DNA of 44,536 nucleotides from Gonapodya prolifera JEL478 (GCA_001574975.1 KQ965767.1:272433-316968); one strand, 5' to 3'; positions 11,943 to 24,539 are shown, counted from the first letter of the stretch. The notes: a model not told the origin generated them from the letters alone. Numbers and translations are program-made.

Positions 11943-12640
11943 TTACAACTTCAAGGGGAAAAGCTTGGCGACCTCGTCGGACTCTCCCTCCAAAATCAGC
12001 TTCAAGGCACCGCGAGCCTCCGCGGCGTGAATGTCGTCACATCCCCCGACGTGACGGTTTCGAATGAAGATGTTGGGGACTGTCGACTGGCGGGTGAGGT
12101 CGCGGAGGGCGGACTGCATGGCGGAGCCTTGGGCTGGTGGAATGTGGGTCAATGGTGTCGTCTGGCAACCGACTTCAACCAGTAGACGCAAGAAATGAAT
12201 ACAAACCATCTACGTCGAGCTCGACGGCACGGAATTTGACGCCGAGGCGGTTGAGTAGGGACTTTGCTCTGTTGCAGTATCTGAAATGCGGTTCCAAGTG
12301 TCAGATTGTGTTCAGTATGGCGGCAATAGAGAGATGCGATTATAATTGTTTATGTCCGATGACTTTGCGGTGAGAAACGTCTGTGCTGGCGATAGGATGG
12401 CCAGCAAGGGAAGTCCGATGTGAATTCGCAAAGCATCCACACGTAGTCCCCACGAACAGTCCACAGGGTCAATATCGGCCACTTGACCATCACTCCGGAT
12501 CCTGGTATCATCAAACGAGGGACTCACGGGCAGTATGACTTGGAGAAGACCATGACCTCGTTCTCGTGAACGTATTTCAGGACCAGGTCCAGAACTTCCT
12601 TGGAGGACGAAGACGACGCGCCGCGCGAGAGCCAGGACAT
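11943..12640 (-). CDS. Dithiol glutaredoxin (CPYC)
   Basis: Predicted 123-residue glutaredoxin, a small cytosolic oxidoreductase that uses glutathione to reduce disulfides and mixed glutathione adducts. Three minus-strand exons: 12640-12528, 12280-12207 and 12127-11943. The active site reads SKSYCPYCNRAK with Cys at about residues 37 and 40; the codon for the Pro is split by the first intron. Other class-I hallmarks are STVPNIFI (cis-Pro loop) and GGCDDIHA (glutathione-binding turn), followed by the C-terminal helix. The two-Cys motif indicates a dithiol enzyme like yeast Grx1/Grx2 rather than a monothiol CGFS type. There is no obvious presequence beyond a short Ser-rich N terminus. It converges with UFD2. 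The intron between exons 1 and 2 is long (247 nt) for this window. Confidence 0.93.
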
Positions 12641-12934
12641 TGCGAGGGGAAAGATGGGCGGGTGTTGGATGTGGGAGTGTGGTTTGGAGATATCAGAGGC
12701 TTCGGCTGCGGTCGCTTATGTCAGTTCCATTACGAAAGTCTTACTAGAATCTTGTTTCGTTAGGCGGAAACGGAAATAAAGTAGGCACGTTTGTGTCACT
12801 GGGTGTTTTCATTTGCGAGAGTGTTGAGTGTGTCAGAGGGTCCTATGTGAACGAAATGTGAAGACGACACTTTCGCCACCCAAAATGACTTCCGTTCCAC
12901 CTGTTCCCACACTTTCGCCGGCGAGACTGCTAAA

Positions 12935-14375
12935 ATGCTGGACGAGAACAAGATTTCACCCCTCGTCCTGGTTGGAATCAAGGAGGTTGCACAAACAAGT
13001 CGAGATTTCGATGACGGTGCGTGACTTCCTGCTGTACGCATCAATCGACTGACACTCGATCAACAACAATGTGATGTCGCTCTCAGAGCACCCACGTCTC
13101 AGAACGTTCCGTCGGTACCTTGAGAATCAGGGAGTGACTGATCAACAAACCCATTCTCCGCATTTGGCTTCTCCTCACGAAACTCCCGCCGAAAAGATAA
13201 GGTCCCACACGCCATCATCAAGCGATGCGCCTTCGTTGCATTTGCTTCCTGGAAAGTTCCTCGCTAGGGCTCTCCGTTCCGCGGGGGTTTACGTCACGAT
13301 GATCGGTGGGTACGACAGAACAAGCCTCCCTGTGGCGAGAAAATTTTTTTGACCTATTAAAATGTGTTTTATGAACGAACTTGACAGAGTTGAACCGTGG
13401 TGTTCCAGAAAACACCCGCGAATCCACCACTCCAAGTTCCTCTGACCAGCTGTCAAATGACAAACAAAGTCTAATTGCGAAGAGCGTCGAGCCAGCTCAA
13501 TCCTCCAAACTTGCGCCTGACGCGCTTGGTCCACCGTCATCGCAAGAGGCACGGGAGAGTCGACTTTCAAAATTGATCATGAGGAGATCAACTCGCCGGC
13601 GATTGGATCAGCTTCCTACAGCGGTAACGAGCGTCGCCATACCATCCCACCGTGATTCTCGGTAATGTCCAATCCGACGGTCCACCTGATCAACTCGCAC
13701 CGGCGGGCGAGTCTCCTTACCCCGACACGCAAGAAGGAAAAGGGAAGACCATGTGCAAGCAGGCGGCCGCGGAGTGGACGGGAGCTGTACCTTCGGGAAA
13801 CAACAGCCTGCTCTCTGCTTCAGGGATCGACGAACTACCTCATGTCGAGCCTCACACGAAACCTCCTCCGTCCGTCATTCTCGGAGCTCCTCGATCAACA
13901 GGCCAAGGAGAGCCAAGCATACAACCGACGCATGAGATATCAAGCCCACCAGAAGATCGGGTGGAACCAGACGACGCTGATCTTACACCGGCCGTTCTCG
14001 CTTTTGCCACCACCCATCTGCGCGCAATGGTCGAGTTCGTGCAGCACCATGTCAAGACTCTCGACCTCAAATCTTCGTGGGACAATCTCGGTTCAAGCAC
14101 TGCTTTGGTCCTCGGGCACGGTCGTATGCCGTCTACAACTCAAAGCCCAGAAGCTGTGCAACAAGGTCGACACCGGCATAGTGTTACCAGCCTACACAAC
14201 AGACACAGTAGCCCCAACGGACCGTTCATGGTTCTCCTTCGTCCAAGCACCTTTCTTATCACACCGGGGAGACGAGACGAGCGAGAGACGAGATGGAGAA
14301 GCGGGAGACTCCAAGTCAGAACATTCTTGTTACTTTGCAGTGTTTTACATTCATTTATATATCGCCAAATTCTAG
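12935..14375 (+). CDS. Unidentified four-exon gene (hypothetical protein)
   Basis: I do not recognise this protein. A model of 392 residues closes with exons 12935-13016, 13087-13305, 13388-13623 and 13734-14375, all with GT-AG borders and matching phases (1, 1, 0). The N-terminal part is polar with a basic patch (RLRTFRRYLENQG). Exon 3 is Ser/Pro-rich and ends in a basic segment (KLIMRRSTRRRL). Exon 4 carries a helix-like stretch (NYLMSSLTRNLLRPSFSELL) and weakly hydrophobic segments near the end. A second frame (13652-14611, no ATG) is also open across exon 4 and contains the helix-like MVEFVQHHVKTLDLKSSW. A frameshift or different splicing between the two frames near 14020 is therefore possible. 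Start and final exon are uncertain, and it could be a decayed gene. Confidence 0.4.
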
Positions 14376-14817
14376 TTTACGCTTTTCTTTACAAGGGTGA
14401 AGTCCAACTGCTGGGTGAAGTCCAAATGGTTCCAGTGTTGATGAAGCGCGGTGCCAAAGGAGGTGGCCACAGCATCTTTCGACGGGTGGTGGATGTGCTT
14501 GGACCAAAGCAAGAACTCGTTGACCCGAAGTCCAAACTTCTAATAATGTGTTCAGCTATCACTTACAAAGGGCACAGTGAGCATGAGAAAATAGGTATAT
14601 TCAGACTGTAGCGCAGTAAATTTAATTATACCACTTTGTGCTGCTTCAATGGGTGATCCGCTACCGTATACCGATATCGTCCGACTGCAAGTATTTGAAA
14701 ACAGTACGATAAGCGTCGTGTTCTTGTATCCTCGTTTTACACCATCCAAATTTGACATTCCAGAAAACTCTCCACGTCCAACGTTCAAATGTACTAACAG
14801 TGTTGTACGAGTCAGGC

Positions 14818-17800
14818 TCACTCCGTTGGCGACGAAATGCTTCCTGTCTCCGCCAGCTCGCTCTTGTTTGCAATGATCATCACGCTGGTCTTTGTGCTCC
14901 ACCGAACCTTTTTGCCAGGCTCACTCTTACGCCGAGCGAGACCACCTGGCATTGCGAAGGGCGCCGTCGACGGTCCAGCGGGACCCGCTGCTGGGGATGT
15001 GGTGACCGGAGCGGTAGTAGTTCGCACAGGTGGGGATGGTGGGGGTGTGATGGGAGCACGAGGACTGGCAGATCGAGCCCGGCGGAGTGACGTGCTCCGA
15101 TCAGGAAGGTGTGGGGTGGGGGAATCACTGCGAGCTCTGTAACGACACAAAAGTAAGTTCATAGCAACGGAAGTTTTAAGATTACCTAAAACTCACCGTC
15201 GCAGCAACACTTCAACCACTCGCACAACCTGGACCCCAACCGTTCCTGCTCGCTCTAATTCCCCGGTACTGAGCTCTTCCAATTTCACACATCCCCACAT
15301 GGCCTCCTTCTCGCCGTCGTCTACCTCAGGGTGCGCCTCCACGTACGCCGTGACGGCTCGCATGGCCTCGGACGCCGACCACCGCGTGGGTTCCACCCCA
15401 GTGGCGTACTCAACCAGGGCGGCAAAAAACCTGGGACTGAGAGACGATATGCTCTTCTCGAAAGCGGCAGTGTCCGCGTCGGGTCCCAAGTGCTCGGCCA
15501 GGTTTCGAGATACACACTCCATCAAGGCATCCTTGTCCACACCAGGATCGTCGTACGCCAGATCGAGCTCCTTGGACGGCAGCTCCTCGAAGCGGACCTT
15601 GGACCAAAGCATTCCCATTTCCGCTGGTGTGAGTCTGTGCCCCCGACGAACTCGGTTGAAAACGTAGCGTCGAGCCATGGCAAAGTTCTTTCCAGCTTCC
15701 CCAGGCAAATCCGACAGTGTCGTGAGCAGGTGCAAGAGGGAGTCGGAAACTCCTGTCGGGGTCAATGGTGCGACAGCATCCTCGCGTCCTGCTGATGATC
15801 CAGAGCTCGAAGCGGAAAGGGGCTCCGCCTCGTCAGGTGTCGTAGGAGACATCACATCGCCAGGCGCAAACTGTGATGCCGCTGATCCGGGTCTCGATGG
15901 AGCCTCGAACGGTAACTCCCAGTGAGGACCGTCATCTTCCACCATGTCCACCATCTGAACTTCCGATCGGCTGTTCCAACCGTTACTTGACAGGGGCGGA
16001 ACATTCGAAGGGGCCGCGGTTTGCATCAGAGCGGGTGGAGCCGCTCCCTCGCCTGTCTCTTCCTCCGCTACCAGTTGTAAGCCGTACTCGTCCCTGCGCT
16101 CCATCGAGTCTCGCTCATCCCTTTCATCATCGCTTCCACCCAGAACAACACCAACCTCGCTCTTCCCATCCGGAAGAACCCCGGGGCTTGGAACAACCTC
16201 CACCTTTCTCTCTACGCCTCCGTCCACCAAAGGTCCGGGGAAGACGGTACTCGATCTCTTGGCTACATCTTCTCGCCTGGCAAACCTGCTCCCAGCTGGC
16301 GCCCCTTCACCCTGCGACTCGCTCAAGCCCCAACGAGGAACCCAGGGCTCCACCACGGGGGGTTCGATGAACACTCCTGGAGCCAATCCGATCGCCGCTT
16401 CGCGATCTCTCGGAGCCGAAACCGCACTAGCCGGAGGCGCCCTCCTGTGCGCGGGCTGCTTTGGCGCCGGGTAGTTTCCCACCGCCGGTCTTGCCGGAGA
16501 AGTGGACGTGGCCGCGGGCGACGGGCCTCTCGACGAACTCCCCGTCGGTGTCTTAGATCGTGCCGGCTGGTCTGGCGTCTGCGCCTGAATCCGATCTCGT
16601 TGCTCAGGGGTCTTGGAGCGCAATTGACGGTCTGGTTGGAAGTCGTGCTGTGCTGTCGGCACGAGCGCTGCGAGTGTGGGCCACGACGGCGCGCGGTGAA
16701 CCTCCACGGGATCGGCGGCAGGGGCCATTGCGGTGATTGTGCGGGTGAAGTCCATCGACCGACGCGTGGTATCCATACTTCCCCGCGGCCGTTCCTCCGC
16801 TTGCCATCCCCCGCGGGTATCCAAACTGCGCCGCGGTTGCTCCCTGGCCATCTCCCTCTCGTCTTCCACCCTGCCAGCCTGTCCCGCTCTGTCTCTCCCA
16901 ATGTCCTCCCAAATTCCTGCGAACGATCTCGACCTCCGGTGCACACCAGAGTCCGCCTCGTCCGCCACGGACCGAGACCTCCTCCGAACATCACCTCCCT
17001 CGTCCATACCCGCAAACGATCGCGACCTGCGATGTCCCCCGCCGTTGGCATCGTCGCCATTTCCTCCGACGGCGTTCGCCACAAAGTTACGCAACCGGGA
17101 AGCCATCGCCCCAGCCCCGCTTGGACGACGGACGTGGTGGCGTTCCCGATTTTCCTCGGGGGCAGGGGCAGGGGCAGGAGTAGGGGCCAGTCGAGGTGCA
17201 GGCGGGGTACTGGTCGACGCTGCAGCCGCTTCCCACCTCGCGCGAGCGTCGTCGCGTCGCGTGGAGGAGGCGGAACTTGCGGGGTCTTCGGGTGATGGGG
17301 TGGTGGTTTGACTGGGTCGAGGAGGTCCGCGGGGTGCGTGAGCGACGGTGGGGGTCGTCGCAAGGAAGAAGTTGGAGGGTGGAAGTGTGGGAGGCGGGGC
17401 GGGTGTGTATGTAGGTGGTGGAGGAGAGAGCTGCACATCCGCACCATGCGTTAGAAACGTGGACCAGGCACAAACAAACGAACGAGACAAATCACCGGTC
17501 CTTCCCCTCTTCCCAACGACGGCACGCTCTCCTCTCTCAAACTGGACGCACTGCCCTTCCTCGCCGCAGGCGCATACGCTGTCATCTGAGACGGCTGGCG
17601 GGCCACGCCTCCCCTCGGGCCCGGCGAGGACCCAGAACGCGCAACGGGGCGATCCATTGTCCGGTCCCGCTCCGACTGCGCCCCGCCAGATCCAGACCGC
17701 GCCACGGGCCTGTCGATACTTCGGTCAACGGAGCCCAGCCCCGACGGCGTGGGCGACCGGCCCTGCCCCAGGGGCGTCGCGGACCGGCTCGCGTTGGGCG

Positions 17801-19688
17801 TTGGCGACCTTCCATGCGGCACGGGGCTTGGCGCCGCTCTCTGCTGCCCTTGCGCCGGGGGTGGGGGGTAGAACGACCCCATGGACGAGCTTGACGACGG
17901 CGACGGCGCCGGGGATCCCCGCACGGCCAACGCGGGCGAGGAGGGCGATCGGTACGGTTGGGGCCCGAGATTGGGCGACCCTCCCAAGGGGGAGTTGAGC
18001 GAGGCGGAGGAGGGTGCCGAGCCGGGGAGGTAGGAGTAGTACATGTCGGGGTCGGTCGGTGCGCGGCGGATGGTGGGGTGGCCTGCGCCGCCGGGGGAGG
18101 AAATGGACGAGGAGGGCGGGCCGTAGATCGCCCCCGACAGTGTTGGCGATTCGAGCGACATTTGGAGGTCGTGGTCGAGTTTGTCGGAGGCAACGAAGCG
18201 GGATATGGTTCGGCGGGGGGGCGGGCGCGAATTTGACGGGGCGGAGGTGGATCCTTGGGGTTGGGCCTGGGATGGGCCAGGTTGTGGTAGTTGTTGTGTA
18301 GCCGGTGCTTGACGCTGCGACGACGTCCTTGGAGGCCGCGGCAACGTATCATCCCACGGCAGCAATGACACGTCCGGCGCTTGTGCCTGTGCAGCCATCG
18401 CTTCCGCACGGTCGAACGACTTCCGCGCCCGGTCAGCCGCTTCTGTAGATCGGTCGAGCGATTTACGCGGCCGTTCTCGGTCGGTGGATTGTCGCGGGGC
18501 GGGGAGGGACGCCGGGTTCGGGTTGGGGCTCGGGGGAGGTTGGTAGTTGGAGGCGGAGTAGGAAGCGGAGCGGGATGAGGGTCGAGATTGGGGTTGTGCT
18601 TGGCCGGCCGAGCGCGAGTCGCCGCGGGGGTCCCATTGCGCTGAGGTGGAGGGGTCCCATGCATCGCGCTGGTCACGCTGGTCACGCTGGTCACGCTGGT
18701 CACGCGGGTCACGCGGGTCACGCGGGTCACGCGGGTCACGACCATACGCGTCGCGTGTATAGTCCCGCTGATCCCGCTGATCGCGCGTCTCCCTCCCCGA
18801 CCGCGACTCCCGCGTTTCTCGGTGCTGGTCCCGGAAGTCCCTCTGAGCTCTCTCCCACTCTCGCATCTCCCGTTCCCGTTCCCGTTCCCGTTCCCTCGAC
18901 CTCCCCGCACTCAAAGCCGCTGCCAAATCCTGCCCCGAAAACTGCTGCGCCTGTTGCGACTGCAAGTACTGCTGTTGCGATTTGGAGTACACGCCCCACC
19001 CGGGCGGGAGGCCGCCGTCGGTTTGGTCCCATGTGTAGGGTACGTCGGGGTTGGGGTTGGAGCCGGGACCTGGGCGGGATCGAGCACGGGGTTCGGACGC
19101 GAATCCGCGGGGGTCGGAGTTGGTGAGTTGCGGTTGCGAGGAAGAAGGTAAAGGCGGTACGTAAGGATTCGAAGGGCGTCGTGAAGGTCGCGCGATGGTG
19201 TCGTGCGGTGGTGTTTGGGAAGGCCGGGCGTTGGAGTACGGCGTGTTCCCCGATTGGTGCAGTTGTTGCGGGACCCGGCGCTCGCGTTCCCTTCCTTCGA
19301 ACTCCCGCTCCCGCTCTCGTTCCCTGTCGAAAGATTTGCGCAACCCCACCGGTGGGCCACGCACGTCCACGTCGTCGATGCTCGGCCCGTCCAACCCCCC
19401 GGTATTGAACCGCAGCCGCACCGCCGCGGCTTCTTCGAGGTTGTCGTAAGGGTGACGTGGGTTGGGGGGTTGGGTTGAGTAGGTCCGGTGTGGGGGTGCG
19501 CGGGAGGAGGCGGTGGAGGGGTGAGGAGGGGAGTTGGAGTAGGAAGGGTTCGGGTATGGGTTGGGAGGGGAGTTGGAGTAGGAGGTGTAGGAGGGGTTGG
19601 GAGGCGGGTTGGAGGTGGATGTGGAGGTGGAGTTGGACGGGTGGTGGTAAGATGCCCGAGCGGTGCGGTCGCGGGAATCGCCGAACAT
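14818..19688 (-). CDS. Gene C: large disordered protein with C-terminal BTB-associated-type helical module
   Basis: Predicted 1581-residue protein from three minus-strand exons: 19688-17496, 17430-15197 and 15136-14818, all GT-AG with matching phases. Residues 1 to about 1280 are low complexity: Asn/Pro/Ser/Tyr at the start, Arg-Asp-Gln/Pro triplets near 325-350 encoded by a 9-bp repeat, Pro/Ser-rich tracts, and three RRSRS boxes near the start of exon 2 that look like basophilic kinase or 14-3-3 sites. Residues about 1285-1476 fold-predictably differ: they contain MLWSKVRFEELPSKELD, FFAALVEYAT and AMWGCVKLEELSTGELE, clearly related to the modules in genes A and B. No BTB domain was found. 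The last exon is Ser/Pro/Arg-rich again. An alternative start at 17490 would skip exon 1, but the in-phase splice favours one gene. Function unknown; a scaffold or adaptor is a guess. Confidence 0.7.
18668..18741 (+). repeat. 9-bp coding minisatellite (GGTCACGCT/G)n in gene C
   Basis: About eight 9-base units in a row, four GGTCACGCT then four GGTCACGCG, lie in exon 1 of gene C. On the coding (minus) strand they encode repeated Arg-Asp-Pro and Arg-Asp-Gln triplets. A looser set of the same triplets continues outward. Unit number is likely to vary between strains, since the frame is kept by any whole-unit change. Confidence 0.9.
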
Positions 19689-21205
19689 TGAGGAGAAGAA
19701 ACCTTTGATTGGGAAGAGGGGAGGGTGGGGGATGGGTGGAGGGGTCAGTATATGTTGGCGGGTGAGAGGGTGTCAAATGCTCCAACGGCGAGAGGGAGAG
19801 AGATTCACTCCGCGTGGCATCTCCGCGTTGGAGCACTCGCCTCCGGCAAAGTCCTCGGTCAGTGCATACCGTCCTGCGAGATTTTGCGTGCGGCAAGTAC
19901 AACCCCTCAACCAGTGGGTCTGTCCCAGATTCCCCTCCTGCCCGTCCTCCCAACAACGTTTTCTGACACTTTGCGTACAATCCGGTAGTCTCCGTGATCC
20001 GCTCGCTGCTGTGTCTCCCCTCGCACGAGTCCCTGTCTCCCATAGCCTCTCTCCGCGGATCACTCCCCTCCGGCGGACGTCTCACTTCACTCGCCAGTCT
20101 CGGTCAGTACCTAGCGGCGCTTAGGCCTCGGAGTCCTCCCTCCGCTCGCGTTTCGCGCTCCGGTCGGACCGCTCACCCCCCACCCGCCCTACCTAGCAAC
20201 TCACCAGTTCTGCCTCTCCGCCCCTCGCCCTCGCCCTCCTTCCCACCCAGCCTGGGCATCGTCGCCGCCTGGCCCCTCGCCTCGTCTCTGCTCATCCGCC
20301 TGTCCTTGACCTCCCACGCCCCCCTTCTGTCCAGACCGGCCCCCCCGCCCATCCCGTCGCCCCGCATGGGCACAAACCCCTCGACGCTGAACGACATCAT
20401 GCGCTACCGTCGCTGTGGCGGAGTGCAGAGAGTCTCCGCGGGATCAATCTCGCCCCCTCCCAGAGTGCCGAAATGCCTCACGTGCGTGCACAGCAGGTGG
20501 CCAGACCCGTCCCACTCCCGCTGCCCACTGTCCCACCTCGCACTCCGCTTTTGGAAATACTGCGTCTCCTCGCCTGCCGCACGCCACTCTCCTCTCTAAC
20601 CGCAATCGCTGCTCTGGCTTGTGCCCAGGATGGAAGGTGCTCGCTCTCCCGTCCCTTCAGCCACGCACTCGCTGTTGCCTCCGCACTCTCCGCACGTGGC
20701 CCTGTCCTCAGTCTGCTCTCTCTGCCGCTGCGCTCTTCTGCCGCACCTGCTGTCCACCTGCGGCTGCGTGGTGTCCGCCCTGTCGGTGTCTGCCAGATAT
20801 TCCGTGCTGATCAGCCCCTGCCCTGGGTCGGTCGCACCCCTGCCCGACGCTCTACCTCGCGCGGCGTCAAAACAAAAAGACAGACAAGGCGCAATCCCTT
20901 CCCTGTCTCGCGCTGCCGCTCGTCTCGCTGCAATGCCACAAGGTGTGCCCGTTCAGGAAACGTGGCTGCCTGAGGCGACCCGCCACCCGTGCCACACACG
21001 ACTTTGCTTTTTGCCGGGGATCTGAAGCGGATAAACCCCTCCCGCCGCTTCCGACACAGCGTGTCTGTCCCCCAGGCGAATCCCACTGCGAAGCGGTGTA
21101 GTTTAATTCACGTCCCGTTGCACCCACACCCACAACACTGCGCCCCGCCCTGCACTCCCACGCCACGCGCCAAGATACCTATCGCCACCTGACGGCCCTG
21201 GCAGT
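19689..21205. other. C-rich upstream region of gene C
   Basis: No gene recognised. The plus strand is strongly pyrimidine-rich (CCCTC, CTCTC words), especially 20100-20900, and many overlapping frames are open only because of composition. This is probably the promoter and 5' leader of gene C, possibly with untranslated exons. Confidence 0.45.
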
Positions 21206-23229
21206 GTGACCCCAAAAGCCAAACTCAAATCTGCGGTCTGGCGTGCACCCGTGCCCAGGAATCCTCCATCAACCGTTTGCATGTCCCTCATGCAATTATC
21301 GTGCGACGAGGTCACCTTGTTGAACGGGATCCATTCATATTTACATGCAGGTGAAACAAAAGCTGTTGCAAAACAAATAAAAAAACTTCGCAAATATTTG
21401 GACAAACCCGACGGGTCATCAATGCAGCCAGCTGTCGCGAGGCGAGGCGAGGCCCGAGGAACCGGAACCGTTCCCCTGTCCATCAATAAATGTCTGCACT
21501 TGCACTTGGCAAGTAAGTTCTCGCCCGACTCGCAAACCTACGCGACTGCGAATGAAACAGATTGCGCGACCACGTCTCGTTATGTTGAGACTCAACTTGC
21601 GAGATATATCCGAACTGTTCCCACACCCGGCGGACGGCGGAGACCCCTTCCAGATCCGGCAACGGAGACTCTCCCCGAGAGTAACCCCGCACGTAGAGGT
21701 CGAGGAAACGTGAAAGTTGAAACTCTCGCTTGTTGCCGAGGTCTAGATCTTGGTGGTGAATACTGCATTGATCTGGTTGATTGCGCTCATCAACGCGTTC
21801 CCATCGTCTTGACGCTCGAGAGATACCCAACCCAAAATCCCAACTCGAGTTTAAGTTTCACCCGTGCACGTCCCGTGTGTGCCTCTGGCAGGTCGGACGC
21901 AAAAAGTCTGCCGTGTCCTCTTTCTGAAGCCGATCCGAGCAGAGGAAAACATTTTGGGAGCTTTCTGTCAGGCTTTGAGGAATCTGCGAAGAATGGCGTC
22001 GCTAATTTGGTCAATGTGATTTAAAAGTTTCTTCCTGGTGCAGCCACAGCACAACGTTGTAAAGATCGGAATGCTAATGTAATACGTCAGTTGTTTGACG
22101 TCACCAGTTTTCCGACTTCCAGGGACTGCCAGACTATACACGCCTTATTGCCGGGACATCAACAAGCTCGCACAGGGTTCCGTTGGGGAACAATCAGCCT
22201 CGTGCAGGGCAAACTGATGTCCAAAATGGAGTAAACCGTTTCGTGGCGACGACAAATAACCAACCAAGCCAGAACAGGAGATAGACGAATGACGCAAGCT
22301 TAATATAATCATATGTGTTAGTAAAATAGCGGGAACTCCAAGTTATTATGTGGACTAGAAAGCCTCTGTCTGGTTGGAAGCACCTATCATTAATTTGACG
22401 TCAGCGGTCTTGACGGGGACATATCATCCCAGGCCGGCAACGAGATCGGATTGACGTCCAAAAAATAGTGCAAAAATAGTACGTTTATGGCAAACTCTCT
22501 CCAGAGGGCAGAGGCAGATCAGAGTAGGCAAACAAGGTTGAGCATGCAAACAGTGTGAATACCAGTACAAACACTCGCCACCATTGTGCTAACAAGTTCT
22601 GGGTCAGACCATACGACGTTCGATAAATGGCACGACTGAACTGATGTATACGGCTCAATATGTTCCATAACGCAAAAAGAAGACGGCATTGGTTCCAGCA
22701 GCAGTAGAACAAGCTCTTCAGATTCAAAAATAAACGCGGATGCTACGGCTTATGATATCTTGTGAAAAGAACTCTTCTCCATGAACTTTAGTTGCCAAAG
22801 CCCAAAATGCCGCCATGACGACAACCTCCCGATACAACTTGAAAGAAGAGCAGTTGCATTGGTTGGAATTGTCGATCGAGGGTTGCTCAAGCAGAGAATA
22901 AATCGATGAAGACTGTCATCAGATCAGTTGTCGAGTATATCAACACACGAACAAAAGCACAAGTGCGACAATGTTCCACTGCAAACCAGGCAAAGCATCT
23001 CCGGCCCGCACCACTTATCGTTTGTGACGTCCGTGGAATGTAAGGTAAGCTTCCAATAACTACACAAATCTTCCTAGTGAGGCTCATGAGCACGTCCCCA
23101 GTACAGGTCGCATCGCACTTTAAAACAATGTATCTAATCGCCACAGATGAACAATTTCATGAATATGCAGAATTCTTTGTTAGTCTTTGAGCTCTAATGG
23201 CAGCCACAGGAAGCCTGCGGAATCACTGT
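21206..23229. other. Gene-poor interval
   Basis: From 22025 on there is no long frame on either strand and the A+T content rises. At 21206-22024 a plus-strand frame of 272 codons is open but has no early ATG, no recognisable motif and no clear codon preference, so it is not called. This interval starts the decayed, repeat-rich part of the window. Confidence 0.4.
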
Positions 23230-24090
23230 TCTCTTGAAGACAGAAGAAGTCTGTAAATTTTTGACGGATTCGCCAACCTGTGTGACTCTGGCAGGCCTTG
23301 CTCGGCTGTCTGCCCATCGTCCAACGTCCTCAATCTGATCTTAAACGTTTCCAAAGCCCTTTGAACCTGTTCCAGATCCAGCAGTTTCCCGAACACGACA
23401 TCAAGCTCTTACATCCGGTTGACGAATATCGATTGAGACAGAACAGCTCCCGTATTTACGTCATACCGGAACCGCACGAGAAAATCGCCTTCCCATACCT
23501 CGTCGTATACAGTTTTGATGATGTGCCCTGTCGCCCCGAAACAGTTGCCGTCCTCCAAGTCGGTGACGAAAGGCCTTGTCTTGAGACGATTTCCTGTGTC
23601 GCCTGGCGTTGATGGGGGAGGTCACAACAAATATTGGACAGCATATGAATTGGTTGATCAACGACTACAAGAACAAGGAAGACACTGAAGCGCACTGTCA
23701 CGCCATAATGAAGAACGTTCATGAACACGGACCAAAATGCAGAATCGTGGTTGGAAAGCGGCTTAAACTATCCAAAATATGTTTTGCTCTGTGAAAAGAG
23801 CGGAAAAGCCCCATCCGCTCGTCATGTGTGCTACTTACTTGATCCACTTCCCCACAAAGTACACCGAAGACTCGGCCGCGACGTCGTCTGTTTTGCCCTT
23901 TAAAAGGTCTCGTAGTTGCGTCGGAGCTCCGAGAGTACTTTTTGCTTTATCGGATCTTCGGAGTCGGCCTGGCTGGTGTGCGACTGAGACTGATGGTGGT
24001 GGGAATCACCCGAAATGCCCACCGCAGCAGCTCGAGGAGGCGCGTATGGAGGTGTCCAATGTCCAGTCAACCATGGTATCGTGTAAACGG
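23230..24090 (-). pseudogene. Unknown repeated family, copy 1 (pseudogene)
   Basis: Broken relative of the intact gene at 30603-31457, same exon order on the minus strand. The first exon (about 24085-23842) keeps IKQKVLSELRRNYETF but then hits TAA, and the downstream part continues in another frame as VYFVGKWIK up to a GTAAGT donor. The second exon (about 23770-23700) reads FWSVFMNVLHYGVT. The third (about 23600-23250) reads LEDGNCFGATGHIIK and RYDVNTGAVLSQSIF, then has an in-frame TAA where the intact copy has Glu (about 23419). After this stop the peptide is still alignable (VQRALETFKIRLRTLDD). The family is not recognised. Confidence 0.65.
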
Positions 24091-24539
24091 CTGTTTGCCA
24101 AAAGGTTGGCCCCAAGCTAGAAATATTGTCCAAACAAGCCGACCACAACAAATCCCGCACATCGACAAAACCTCCACCCCCAGGCACCATCCATCAAATC
24201 AAAAGAAGCAAAATCACGGACAGCCATCTTTTCCATGATTTTGTTGAACGAAATCGCTCCTCCAACGACTTCCTCCCTCCCGAACATTTCCGTCACATGT
24301 CTCCCTTCCCCTGGACGCTTTCATCACAAGCGTGTCCCAATCGTCATTTCACGCGGCGATTTGAGATGCTGTCCGTCAAATTCGATCAGCGGCGGGTTGG
24401 TGCCAGGAGTACCTCTCGCCAATTCTGAAGCTCTGATCTCAAGCGCTCATCCCAGGTTCGTTTCCATAGTGTTTGCAAGGCACTCTCCAAGAATAACAGA
24501 ACGTATGAATCAATTGATGATTTGTAAGTATTTGACTTA

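Noticed and set aside
17415-17490. Separate gene starting at 17490 with MSRSFVCAW
   Set aside because: This start lies in a stretch with a good donor (17495) and acceptor (17431) that join the two large frames in phase 0, so it is better read as intron.
16323-19126. Several long frames on both strands overlapping gene C
   Set aside because: They are composition shadows of a Ser/Pro/Arg-rich gene; only the called frame splices in phase and carries the conserved module.
20173-21166. Overlapping frames in the C-rich region upstream of gene C
   Set aside because: All are Pro/Ser/Leu/Arg-rich in several frames at once, as expected from pyrimidine-rich DNA, with no splice-linked continuation.
21206-22024. 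Open plus-strand frame of 272 codons
   Set aside because: It begins with GTG, has no early ATG, no domain-like pattern and no homology I recognise; its length fits chance in this G+C-rich start region.
22485-23144. Short minus-strand frames with hydrophobic content
   Set aside because: Under 90 codons each, no splice partners, and A+T-rich composition explains the hydrophobic residues.
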